Source of the DNA: Mycogone perniciosa
Lineage: Eukaryota; Ascomycota; Sordariomycetes; Hypocreales; Hypocreaceae
Assembly (NCBI GenBank): GCA_025331125.1
Contig: JAOALB010000201.1
Coordinates: forward strand, 16,256 to 80,255
Reading direction: 5' to 3'
Length of the DNA stretch: 64,000 bases
In this document: positions 44,823 through 55,664 of the stretch, piece after piece
How positions within the stretch are numbered: the first letter of the stretch is position 1
Layout of the letters: every line of letters starts with the position of its first letter
Program-made: the position numbers and the translations under genes
The notes under the pieces: generated by a model
Told to the model about the DNA's origin: nothing
Database searches by the model: none
The model's input: only the letters and a program-made list of their open reading frames with translations

Positions 44823-47033
44823 TCAGTCTTCTTCAAAGAACACCTTCTTCCTTCCGCTTCCTCGATTATCCTCCAAACTTGTCAAAGCTTGATCAATCTC
44901 CAGAATATCGAGCATTTCAGCCTCAACGTCTCGGCTTGTCAGGTCTGCACTAGCATCTGCTGCCGCACTCAATGTATTGGCGAAATCGAATCCAACACGT
45001 TGCCGAGGTTGCAACAGTAGCGTGTCATCTGTTGTATCCGCAGCTCCAGTGTCATTCTGGTCATTTGATGACTTCAACCTCAACGTTCCCGGTTTAACCG
45101 TACTTAGGTTGAAAGACAGGCTGGTTGACCGATCCTGCTTCCCGTGGACAATGATTGCTTCTGACTTCTCCCCTCTGGAGAAGAGTCGTTTGCGGCGGCT
45201 AGTGACAACGTCACCAATCTTCCTTCCAGGACCATCCTCTCCCTCCCGCACGATGACAATTCTCGACTCTCCTCGAATCAGAACATCCACCGGGAGACCA
45301 CCATCATCAGAGGCGTTCTCGCCGTTTCTTGATGGAGCTGTAATGAGGCCGACGCCACAGCATCGCTCCCCCAGAAGTCCAGTAGACAGGTCAAGAAGCT
45401 TCAGCATTCTGGTGGGCTGCGCTCCACTAAACAAGTTGACACCGCCACCAGCCCCCCTTCGAAGCTGCGAGTCCCAAAATCTCACAACCCCCGGAATGAC
45501 GCAGACGTGCTCCAACCCCCCTACCCAAAGGACAACACTCTCATCCTGGAGTGTCTTTCCAGCAGAAGGTAGTGCCAGAACCTTAACACCGCCATGAACA
45601 GTAGCCAGACGATCAAAGGTAGTAAGCGAGCTGAGAGATGCAGTGGCCTGTTTGCGGGTATGTGGTGTCATAGGTGCGAATTCACCAGCGTGATTTTCTT
45701 TCTGATGTGTGGCAACACTTCGCAACGAACTTGTCCCTTCAACATACCCGGAGATGCTAAAAGCCATCAATGCAGCTCCCTGAACTCCGGACTTTAGTTT
45801 ATTTGAAATTGCAGCCCCTGACTGAAGAGGGCCGGTACCATCCACATCCCAGATTCCCCACATACCATCTGCCAGAAGTGCGAAGACGGCACGGCCATGA
45901 GCTATCCATGCAGCATCAAGTATTGGTTTTCTCGAAGCCGATGGTCTAGCAAATGGCTGATATAGTGAAAGTAGCCAAGATCCTTGTGCGGGAAAGTTGC
46001 CGGTAGCATCCGATTCAGGTGGCAACGAAGGTAGAGAAAAGTCATATATCCTGACAGCGTGTGGCGATGAGACGGCGAGGAGTTGCGTGGTGTGGGTTGG
46101 GCTGAATGAAATGCTTGTAAGGGGGGCCGGTAAGTACTCTGTTTGAAATGGTTCGACAAGCCCACCAGGAGCAGCCTTGGGATCCAATGAAACATCCCAG
46201 AGACGCAAAACGCCAGAGGCTTGTCGAGAGTAAGCAGCTACCACAGCCCTCGCTGGCCTGCCCTGCTCAGAAAGCTTTGGAAGGACCAAGCTTATGGCCA
46301 AGCCCTCACTGTGTTTTGTCTGTCCACCCAGAAGAAATAGTGACTCGCCCCAGGACCCAGAACCAGCCTTTCCAGCCAACAGATCAGCTCTCAACTCGGG
46401 TCTCGCCTTGCTTTCCGGTGATGGTGGCGTCAATGGTAGAGTAATCAGATAGACGTCATTTGTGACGCATGATACCGCAAAGACCATCTTTTCAGATAGT
46501 ATTGCCGCACCACCAGATCCTGCCTCACTGGCTGGGCTGGGTGCCAATGGCATCACCGCCACATTTAACACCGCCGTTCCAAGAGTCAGGTCCAGCGTCT
46601 GGATAATTTCGGGATAGGGGATTTTTTCGGCAACATCCTCGAACTCAGGCTTGTCGACGTACTTTGGCGCTGCTTGTGTCTTTGCGGGAGGTTCGTCATC
46701 GTCCGAATCGATGATCATGATGGCGTCTTCAGTACTCCCGTTTCGCTTGTCCTTTGGCGGTGATGGCGGTTGCGCTTTCGGAGCCTTGAACCGACAGCCG
46801 CCTCGCCATACCAGAGTGACGCCATTATCATGCCCGTAGATTAGGATAGTAGCACCTTGGGGGGATTGGACGGGGTAGGTCTGAACATCGTGTACCCGGC
46901 GTGAGAGGTTATACCTGGAGTATCCGTGTTAACTCGACTCTACGTGTAAAGCTAGTTGGCTGGATTCGTAAACTCACGTGAATTGGGTATTCTGTGCCGT
47001 CCGACGTATTCTCGGCGTGGTTGTCGATACCAT
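44823..47033 (-). CDS. WD-repeat protein, probable fungal nucleoporin Nup37
   Basis: Two exons: 47033-46978 and 46914-44823, giving 715 residues. The protein begins MVSTTTPRIRRTAQNTQF, then TYNLSRRVHDVQTY and ATILIYGHDNGVTLVWRGG, the first blade of a beta-propeller. Further blade-like strands include ASGVLRLWDVSLD, LTSISFSPTHTTQLLAVSSP, VRIYDFSL and GMWGIWDVDG. An acidic linker (MIIDSDDDEPPAKTQ) interrupts the first blade region, and the last 150 residues are disordered with acidic and basic stretches. The N-terminal sequence and architecture resemble the enlarged Nup37 of filamentous fungi, a propeller that binds Nup120 in the Y-complex of the nuclear pore. That assignment rests on my recollection of the family and is moderate; a different WD40 scaffold protein remains possible. 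The first intron has a GTGAGT donor and keeps the frame. Confidence 0.6.
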
Positions 47034-47457
47034 GCTGAGGGAAACAAAGGTGCTGGGCACCTGGGCGATAAAAAGAAGAGGTTTTACGGAGCTCGAGTAA
47101 TTCACGCCTTTGGACCTTGAATCACGATCTGTACTCCGTCGTTAGGGGGTATTGAAAGAAGGCGGTTCACCCAATGTGGTTCGGCACTCAGGATTGATGC
47201 GTCAGCTCGTTTGGGAACTTTTCTCGACGCGACACGACCGAGAGGGATATCGAAGCTCCCCCAAAAAAAGACCAACCACGTGACTTTTCGGCATCCTGTC
47301 CGACTACTCGTACGCTCACGACCTACCCTGAACCAGCCGATAATTTTGATGTGTCATATTGATATATTGGTTTGGCATTTGTAATAGAATTCCCGAGTCA
47401 TTTTCCCAGCGTTATGCCATTGTTCCTGTAACACTCAAATTCCACTGTAGGTAATAC
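47034..47457. other. promoter of the WD-repeat gene and 3' flank of the secreted-protein gene
   Basis: 424 bp with no gene. No recognisable site beyond ordinary AT-rich flank. Confidence 0.5.
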
Positions 47458-48192
47458 CTAGCCGCCGTAGGCATGCTCATAGAAGAGTTCATCCCACGGC
47501 CTATACGGCTCCACCCAGGTCGTGTTATAAAAGCCATGTCCATCTCTCCACTCCTCATACATCGAGCCATTAACCCAGAACTGGCCCGGAGAAATCTGGA
47601 ATTCCACTTGGCCCCAGATATTCCAGTGTGACCTCCTGCAAATCGTCTGATTGATAGTCGCCCTCCCATAGATCCTCGGCCAGCCCTCCAACTTCACCCA
47701 ACCGGTCATGCCCAATCCACAAACGTCGTTTATCGCCCTCTCACCCATGGCATACTCGAAGTATCTGCATGGGTTTCCCGCGCCAAACTTGGAGCAGACG
47801 TAGACTACTGTCTCGCCAACTACGGAGACGAACATGGAGGTTTTCTTGGTGAAGATCTTCTGCTTGCAGAACCATGCCATGTGTTCCAGGGCCTTTTGAT
47901 ATTCTGTCTCGTTAGGCATCTTTGTCCCTTCGCATCCACTCTTCCACACCTTCATCAGGGGAACATCAAATCCCTTCCCATCCTTCGTGGGCGGATAGCG
48001 ACTCTCAAGCTCTTTCAATGGGGCTTTGCCCATAGTCTCGTCGCCGTCCTCCAGCTCGTTGTCATGCGAATAGGAGGCATCGTGTAAAATGTCTTCGGAA
48101 TCAAAGTCGTCATATTCGTACCGTGGCTCGTGTAAGGCTGCATTGGAGATGGCGAGGAGCCAAATAACCAAGATTGAGAGCAACAACTTCAT
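47458..48192 (-). CDS. small secreted cysteine-containing protein, effector-like
   Basis: Single exon, 244 residues, no recognised family. A clear signal peptide (MKLLLSILVIWLLAISNA, likely cleaved near 18-19) precedes a strongly acidic segment (about 25-53, Asp/Glu-rich with Tyr and His). The rest is a compact region with six Cys at 87, 109, 133, 142, 158 and 185, enough for three disulfides. Four N-glycosylation sequons (NET, NQT, NGS, NTT) lie in the mature part, and many Trp/Tyr/Gly residues cluster in the C-terminal half (GWVKLEGWPRIYGR). There is no GPI or membrane signal. The size, signal peptide, Cys number and lack of a known domain fit a secreted protein acting outside the cell, possibly toward a host or competitor, which is an inference. 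The acidic segment could be a propeptide, although no clear Kex2 site ends it. Confidence 0.8.
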   Translation of the reverse strand: MKLLLSILVIWLLAISNAALHEPRYEYDDFDSEDILHDASYSHDNELEDGDETMGKAPLKELESRYPPTKDGKGFDVPLMKVWKSGCEGTKMPNETEYQKALEHMAWFCKQKIFTKKTSMFVSVVGETVVYVCSKFGAGNPCRYFEYAMGERAINDVCGLGMTGWVKLEGWPRIYGRATINQTICRRSHWNIWGQVEFQISPGQFWVNGSMYEEWRDGHGFYNTTWVEPYRPWDELFYEHAYGG

Positions 48193-49584
48193 ACTGACTG
48201 AGCGACTATTATGAAGTTGTACATATAGCCCCAGATGATGACCAACTTGATAGCGTTGACACGAATAACAGTGACGAAAAAAATAATTTCAGGACATGGG
48301 AATCACAAAGCATTTTTTAAAATCCTAGTTAGAATCCACGTCCTCCACGAGAAAGAATTTACAAGTACATATTAATAGTCTCGGTCCTCACATTTGCCAC
48401 GCTTAAGCACAAGCACAACTAGTATCAACAAGGTTTTTCTTTTCGTATGTGGCGTGGAAGTATGGCGAAAATAACACCCCAAACGAGGAGGTAATATGTA
48501 CAAAAATATCCGAATAAAGGATGCGTCATGAAAGGAGATGCCGGAATAAAGCATGATGAGTGGGCTGTCTCCCAGACTTGAGTGAGATATCACGCCATGC
48601 ATGAGATAGTGAAGAGAACAGGGAGGAGATGAGGCAACTCAAGATTACAACCAACAATCGCGTAAAAGCCATGAATTCAAGGATACCCTAAAGGTCCTTG
48701 GTAGTGAGGTATCTCTTACAAAAAAAATAGATATGTGATCAAGGATCGAGCAACACCAGCTACTTGGTACAGGGCTGAGATACGGATCACGCTGCCAAGC
48801 ATGCCGTCTTCTCGCCCCCCCCAAACCAGCGTCAGTATAAGACCTGGTTTACACGCTGCAACAGGCACTGTCCACAATCCCCAATGGCTCTGTTTCGATA
48901 TGACGGTGCTTGGCTACTATGCGCAATCCCTACATACAATCCCACCCAAGTTCCATCACTCACGTCCGAAAAGAAATAGGAAGTAAAGAACACAGTTAGC
49001 AAACACATTTTATCTTGTCTCAGCTTCTCCATGTACCCGCCCCCGGTCTTATCCCTTTCATACACCCAGACAGTCGACATACTCATGGTCGACAGTTTAG
49101 TCCAGACTTGTTCCCACACGCCAATAATACGATTGTATGGATGCGAGATCCTCGGAGGTGGGAGTTGCAAGAAGCACAACAGACGAACTGCGCAAGTCTG
49201 CGATATCCCGAGGACCCCTTGCTCATCTCCTTGTCTGAGAAATTCGAAGGTCAGAGGTATATATCGCCACATTTCCTCGCTCTCTAATCGCCAGAATTAA
49301 ATTGTATGTTTCAATTGGACACGAAAGGAGTGGACGGCGTAGGGTAGCCGAAGTGCGATGTTGAAGATTGCCAAACTCATTCATTCCCCTCCGTGACAAA
49401 AAATCTATCCCTACGCCCAGAAGAAAGTTCAAAAAAAAAAAACGCCGCAGGGCCGTCAGCCAGTGGCCAACCAAATGGACATGAGCTGCCATCCCAATAA
49501 CGCCGTAAATGCCCGTGATGGAAGGAGATATTTTCAGTTGGAATAAAGGCAGATTCGCTCGTCGTTACTTGGGTGGTTTTTGGC
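48193..49584. other. intergenic, secreted-protein promoter and WSC 3' flank
   Basis: About 1.4 kb with only unsupported overlapping open frames. A poly-A tract of 14 bp is at 49429-49442. No repeats of note. Confidence 0.5.
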
Positions 49585-50520
49585 TCATGCGTTGGTGACC
49601 TAGTGGTAAATGTTAGCGGCTATTTGTGACTCATGATCATGTTGGTGGATAATATTTCAACATACCCTGAGAATCCGACGAGAATAATCTTCGTTATCGG
49701 CAATACTACCATCGCTCATTCTGCGATGAGCCAAAACAGGATCGAGACGAGAATCGGTCATCGAAATGCTACCGCTGGTAGAGGGGGGCTTGGAGCCATT
49801 GATAAAAGCGTTGACAGCAGCGTTTCTGCGGTGTTCCTCTTCAATCTCGGCATTCCGTCTCCGCCTCATGAAGAAGAAGCCGACACCGATAATACCCGCA
49901 ACAAGGACAACTCCAGCGACGGTCCCGGCAGCGATACCAGCAACGTTAGGGTTATTGTCCTTGGGTGGCTCGGCCGTTGTTGATGGGTCAACGGTTTGAG
50001 TGGCATCTGGCGCGTGATTGCTGGGTGTTGGTGTTGGTGTCGGAGAAGCCGATGTGGTTGAGACCTGGTAATAGGGGGGATTGACGTTGAGACCCGTGTT
50101 CCAAACGGAAAAGAATCCAGGCTGACCGAGAGCGCCACAAGCTTCCTTACCGTACGCAGGACACGGATAGTTGCAGCTACCATCGGATCCGAGACTTGCT
50201 GAAGGTGGGTAGGCGAAACCACAATAGCACTGGTCCGCCTGCATTGCTGAGACCCAAAACTTTTCCTCTTTGCAGCGGTCGTTGCATGAGCCAGAAGACA
50301 CGTGGTCGACGGACTTGGCTGGTGCAGTCAGGTTTCCCTTGGAGCCGAAGCAGCCTTGAGATGTATATGCGTTCGGTACGGGGACAGTCGACGGCACTTG
50401 CAGCTTGTCGGCGCGGACGACGTGGCTGGCGGCGTGAGATCCAATGTGCAAGGCGGCGACAGTAGAGTAGATATTGGAGGCAGCCACCAAGGCGCCTGAC
50501 ATCAAAGTTGTTGATTTCAT
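49585..50520 (-). CDS. WSC-domain cell-wall stress sensor
   Basis: Two exons: 50520-49666 and 49599-49585, giving 289 residues. Wsc proteins are plasma-membrane mechanosensors that signal through Rho1 to the cell wall integrity MAP kinase cascade. The order is: signal peptide (1-23), WSC carbohydrate-binding domain with eight Cys (GCFGSKG at 56 to EACGALGQPGFFSVW at 140), a Ser/Thr/Pro stem (153-185), one membrane helix (about 193-217, GIAAGTVAGVVLVAGIIGVG) with an RRRR stop-transfer, and a short cytosolic tail with NAFINGSKPPS and SMTDSRLDPVLAHRRMSDGS. The tiny second exon encodes only VTNA, giving the ending DYSRRILRVTNA expected for fungal Wsc tails. Without it the protein would end RRILRVC. 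The stem is short, so it probably belongs to the compact Wsc group. Confidence 0.93.
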
Positions 50521-53500
50521 ATTGATTTAGTTGTGGATTGAGCGAGTGGACGAAGGAAGAAGAGAGATGCCGTCGACGGTGTAGTCGAAAGGCCTCGCAC
50601 AGCGAGCGGAGACCACGTCTTGAGCGTCGGGACGAAACAGTGAAAGGCTCCGCCGGGGAGATTCAAAGATAAGAAATAAGACGAAGCCGAAGAAAAGACT
50701 TGACAGGACAGTCAGGCGGTGATTAATCCTGCCTCGCCTCGCCTCTGCTGGCTGGCTGATGGAAACGGTGCTCTAAGGGGTCGTCGGTCAATGGCCAACT
50801 TCGTGGGGTTTTCGTGAGACTCGAGACGTTGGCGGCGAGCGGCAGCGACGTGACCCGTGGGTGCAAAACGAGTGGTTCGACAGACGCTGTTGGATGATGC
50901 GAGAACTGAGGTGTTCAGAATGCGAGAGTGAAAGAGGACTGCATCTGACCGAACAGAGAGTCTTTGGGACCCGATGGGCTTTGCGTATGCTGTGGGGGGT
51001 GGGTGTCGTCGGAAAGAAGGAGGGACTGGAACGAGCGTCTTGAAGGCGTGACTTGTTTTGTTGAAGGGGAGGGAGGAGGAGGAGAGGCGAGAAAGAGAAC
51101 GGGGGGGGGGCTCAGGGACCTCAGGGACACAGGTACGTACTACGACTCCGTACTGCTGCGCACAATGAGTGGCACGGAGATGGGGGGATAAGGAAGTGCC
51201 TGAATAAGGCCGGGTACCTCGCACTGGTGTGGTAAAGGGGAAATTACACGGTGCGCTGCTGGCCCGCCCGACACTGGCGCTTTGCGTGGTGTCCACCCCA
51301 CTCACTGCCTGCAATGAGGTTTAGTGCTTTAGCCGCCAACCCTCTGTGCATGCTGCTGCTGCTGATGCGGACGCTGGGAACTGCCTGGTACTGGCTGGGC
51401 TTCCCGTTCCTGCGCCTGGCGCCAGCAAGCCTCCCCTTGCAACGCTTGTGCCTCAGCCACCCTTGTCCCTGGCAGCTCCTGATGGGCCACCGCACGCTAA
51501 TCCAGCCAATCTTGGCCACTATGCTGGAACGCAAGCTGCCTATTGGGCTCGGAGCCCGTCGTCTATTCCGGTAACAGACTAGTGTCACCAAGACTAGTGG
51601 TGCCCAAGAAAAAAAATCCAGGAACAGCACTGATACGAGAAGTACAAATGGCTGGGCTGGCAGGTAGCTGGTACGAGGACATGATCTCTAGAGCGATAAT
51701 GGAACAGCAGGCCCACCGGCCAAATATCTAACAGCGTTCCTGAATCTGGAAGAGGACCAGTGTTACGTATACATCTAGCGCTTTGTTGTACCAACCAACA
51801 ACAATATTCGCGTTTCGTCCCCGTTCACGTCTCCACCTCAATCAAAACGCTTTTTTCCGCACAATTGCGAACAATGCCACACTCACGCACCTTAATGCCC
51901 GATGCACAATTTCTTTGTCGGAACAGACGGTGACTACGAGTGCGCCTTACAAATGACCTCTTCCCAGTCCTGTTGAGTGCGAGAGAAAGAGGAGATGAAT
52001 GAGGATGTGATAATACTGTAGCGAAAGTGGCTGCTATATTTCTGTCTGGTGTTGTTTGCTGTACTCCGTACTCCGTACTCGGTTGTTGGTGCGTTTGTTG
52101 TTTGAAAAGGCGTCGTGTTGCATCTAACGCAACAAAGCAATCACCGGCCGAGCTCTTCCCGCTTGCTCCGGCCTTTCAATATCGTAATACGAGTAGCAGA
52201 AGACATGGGGATGGATGAATTTATGAGCTTATCTTATGCAACCTATTTCCTAATACTAGTACGGAGTACGGAGTACCAGATACATAGTTCCAAGCAGCGC
52301 GATCTCAGACATCCGAGACATAATATTGATTGGCACTAAATATAAAAGATGACATTCTTATTACTATTCTGGCTAGTTATTTCATCCGTCATCACATCTA
52401 CAAATCTTGGTTGTTCGCCAAACTACTCAGTACATATGCCAAACACGTGTTTCTCCTTGCCACCATTCTAACAGTTTGCTGTTCCAAACTTATGCCTATT
52501 CTTGGTAAGGTCTGGCACACCCACCAAAGGAAAACTTGTTGGGACCAATGGAGTGTGCATCTACGCTATTATGCATGAGCCTTGAAAACAATCAAAAAAG
52601 TCATGGCATCCCAGTCACAGATAGTCGTTTAGACGTTGAGGCTGAGAAAGCGCCCTTCTGGTTGTTCTCGTAAATCATCGCGACCATTAATTGATGCTTA
52701 TGTCTTTTTTTAGACAGCACACTGAAGTGGTACTAGGAGCATGACGTGGCACAATTGGCCGTTGCCCGCCAATTTTTCCCGCGAATAAGCCAAACCCTTG
52801 CATAAAACCCTTTTCCAACCTCTTCTGGATCTTGTTGCATGAAGGAGGCTCAATTCTAATACTCGTATGCACTCGTATGTCTCCATTTGCCGTACCGGAT
52901 CATCAATCATTCGCATTGACCAGCACCAGCCTCGCGTCTCATGAACTCCTTTCTGGAAGAAGAAACTGATGCAACATACGGAGTACGAAGTACTACTACT
53001 TATACTCCCTATACTAAAAAAATAACTCAACCCTTTTCGTTCCTTTACCACTACATCAAACCAAGACCATACATGGTCGTTTCCTCGTACATCAACGTTC
53101 TCGCCATCTTTACCGAACCCAAGGTACAAAGTACGATTCTTACCCCCTTCACGGCATTCACGCGTGAAGCGGTGAGGCAAAACATTCACGTCGTAAGCTT
53201 GAGTTCGTGAGTCGCGATTCAAGCCCAGCCATAGAAAACCTGCGGCGCGGGCCGCCTCAATGTGGAAACCTCGATGAACTGAGTCAGTCTGAAAAGCGAT
53301 GGCTCTTGGAACTACGCCGTACTTGTGGTGACAAAAAACTTGTTACTTCGTACTCGATGAAACATTGAGCAACTGGATGGCATTCATTGGATAGATTCCG
53401 GTGGAATCTTTCCAGTAACGTCAATGTCAGAAATCCAATGGTATTCATGGATAGATGATGCACTGCTTTTGCTTCCTATGTCTCTCGTGCCCAATATCGT

Positions 53501-54414
53501 CTGACGCTGCTTGAGAGTGGCCAGTATTCCCCATGGTAAGAGTGGACTACTTGTGAGGCTCTCGCGTTGTCTGGTAGTATTCAAATTCAGGGGTGTTATT
53601 GCGTCTCCCTTGACTTTATCTTTGCCGTTCTATTCATAGGAACTGACAGGCGAAGATTGATTCTATAATTAGGAGGAACCGAAGCGAGAAGTGAAATTGA
53701 CGGCCGGGATTATGTCCGTGCGATACTGTTATGACATCTGAAACAGTTGACAGGGCATTTGTTGAACCACCGTGACAATCATAAGTCGAAAGCATGTGAC
53801 TTTTGATCGATCCGATAATAAATAATAAACAATCTCCATACCAGATAACTATTCACTACATACCCATCGTGAGTGCTTCAGTGCAAAATCTTTGTCTACA
53901 TGTGTGTTCTAATGTGCGTTCATGTCAGACTTGCACGACCGACCCATGGATCATATAACACTCCCCCCTTGTTGGCTGAGATTATTATCGCTGATATCAT
54001 CTCCATTACCACTGTGTGCTTCATTTGCCTGAAACTCTTGGATCACTCATCAGTAACCGGCACAATCTCCGGCGTCTTCACACCTGTCATGCCCCATTCC
54101 TCTCGAGGTCTGTTCTTTGGATTCGTAAGTCAGCGCCTTGAGGGATCATGAAATCTGTGTTCAGATACTTTTGAGATACTTCGTACTCCATACGGCATTT
54201 GCATATAATTCAAGTTCTAAATACCCACATTGAAACTGTTCGCTATTGCTCATGTAGATGAACTGCCTTGTGCTATCGCGACATCCGGCTCATACGAGGT
54301 ACAACTGTGCTTCAATACCTGCGCATTTAATATGAAGTGTTTCAAAAAGAGTACCCCGTGTTACCACACACAATCCGCTTCCTTGCCGCTTTTTTGGATG
54401 ATATTGAGTCATAT

Positions 54415-54432
54415 GTACTTCGTACGAAGTAC
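54415..54432. repeat. 18-bp perfect palindrome, GTAC-type
   Basis: GTACTTCGTACGAAGTAC reads the same on both strands and runs directly into a TACGGAGTA copy (54430-54438). It contains the TACTTCGTA variant in both orientations. Confidence 0.85.
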
Positions 54433-54956
54433 GGAGTAGCGTGCACACATTCTTACTCATACACTCCGTACCTCGTCATTCATGGTTGAGTTGGCTGATG
54501 CGTGCAAGTCAAGAGGTATGGTTCGGCCTACAACGTGCGTGCACCGTATGAATCAAGTTATGTGCAATTCCCCTTGATGCAACTTCCCTGCCGCTGCTTT
54601 GATAATCGGTAGCCTCTCACTTCTACTGAGACCGGTGATTGTTTTGAAGAATGAGGCCGTACTCATGCGTCGTTGACTGCTGCGCTTGCTCATCGAAGCA
54701 GTACTTTGTAGACATCATGCCTGAGGTACGAAGTTTTGTTGTACAATCACAAATGTCGTTTAGAAGCACCGGTATGCTGGCTTCAGTGCATGAAGCACGC
54801 TGCGGCTTCAGGGAATGGCGGTAAGGAATATGGCTTCTATCAAGATGTTGACGACGCTCAATTCAGCGGGTGCCTCAAATGATTAGGTGACGTCTCCGAA
54901 GTGGGTAGCATGAACAAGTGACAATTTGCATGCAATTCCACCGCGGTCTTGGCCAT

Positions 54957-54974
54957 ATCATTCATTCATTCATT
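54957..54974. repeat. ATTC tetranucleotide repeat
   Basis: About four copies of CATT/ATTC. A simple repeat about 700 bp upstream of PEP4. Confidence 0.8.
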
Positions 54975-55664
54975 GGTTTCTGAGAACAGGCCTGATCCCT
55001 CGTCTTGATTCAAAGATCTGGGAATAAAGCGACAATGTCAACACACTGGACGATAATAAATGTTTTATGTGTTTGGTGCACATCCATTTATTCATAGGTA
55101 CGCAGATTAGTCCCCCGGCATAACCATTCACCCGCTTGCAGCCGGGCTTTGGAGCACTGTTATTATTGACTTGAACTGTCGACGAATCATTGCATCCGAG
55201 GCTGACGTCCCATTGGTTGCCCCAGCACACCTCAGACATTTTGGGGTGAGGGGAAGCTCCGAAGCCGCCAAATGGCTGATAGCGCCGTTCCTGGCAGGGA
55301 AAGTAATGCGTCATCGGCTCGTCAGCCCAGTGCACAGCTTATGGCAGGTCACGGGCGCCATAGCACGCAAACGGCGTGGGCACGAGACTCTGAGTCTAGC
55401 CTGCCCCAGCTGGCTGTCGCTGTGTTGGCCGGCCACTGCACTGGCCTTCTCGCCTCCCTCCGATCACCTCCTCTGCCACACACTCGCCACAGCTCAGCTC
55501 AGCTCTCCCTCCTACCTTGAGCAGCTGTCGCCCTTCTCCTTATCTCTTTATCTTCTCTCCATCTTCCATCTCAACCAACTCTGCTCTTCATCCATTTCGC
55601 ATTTGCCTATTGAAGCGCTATCATTGCTGTCTAGTATACTGAACTAATAGAGGTGTTGCCCATC

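Larger units (their letters stand above)
50521..55664. other. gene-poor intergenic region between divergent WSC and PEP4
   Basis: A 5.1-kb stretch. The first kilobase is the WSC promoter/leader side (GC- and G-run rich, 51095-51110). 51251-51582 has overlapping plus-strand open frames without motifs. 52.0-54.5 kb carries six TACGGAGTA or TACTCCGTA copies, two of them as overlapping pairs, and an 18-bp palindrome (54415-54432). Around 54957-54974 there is an ATTC run. The last 170 bp is a CT-rich PEP4 leader. No gene could be supported. Confidence 0.5.

Noticed and set aside
51251..51582. Two overlapping plus-strand frames in the WSC-PEP4 gap
   Set aside because: Ala/Pro/Leu-rich composition from GC-rich DNA; neither shows a family signal.
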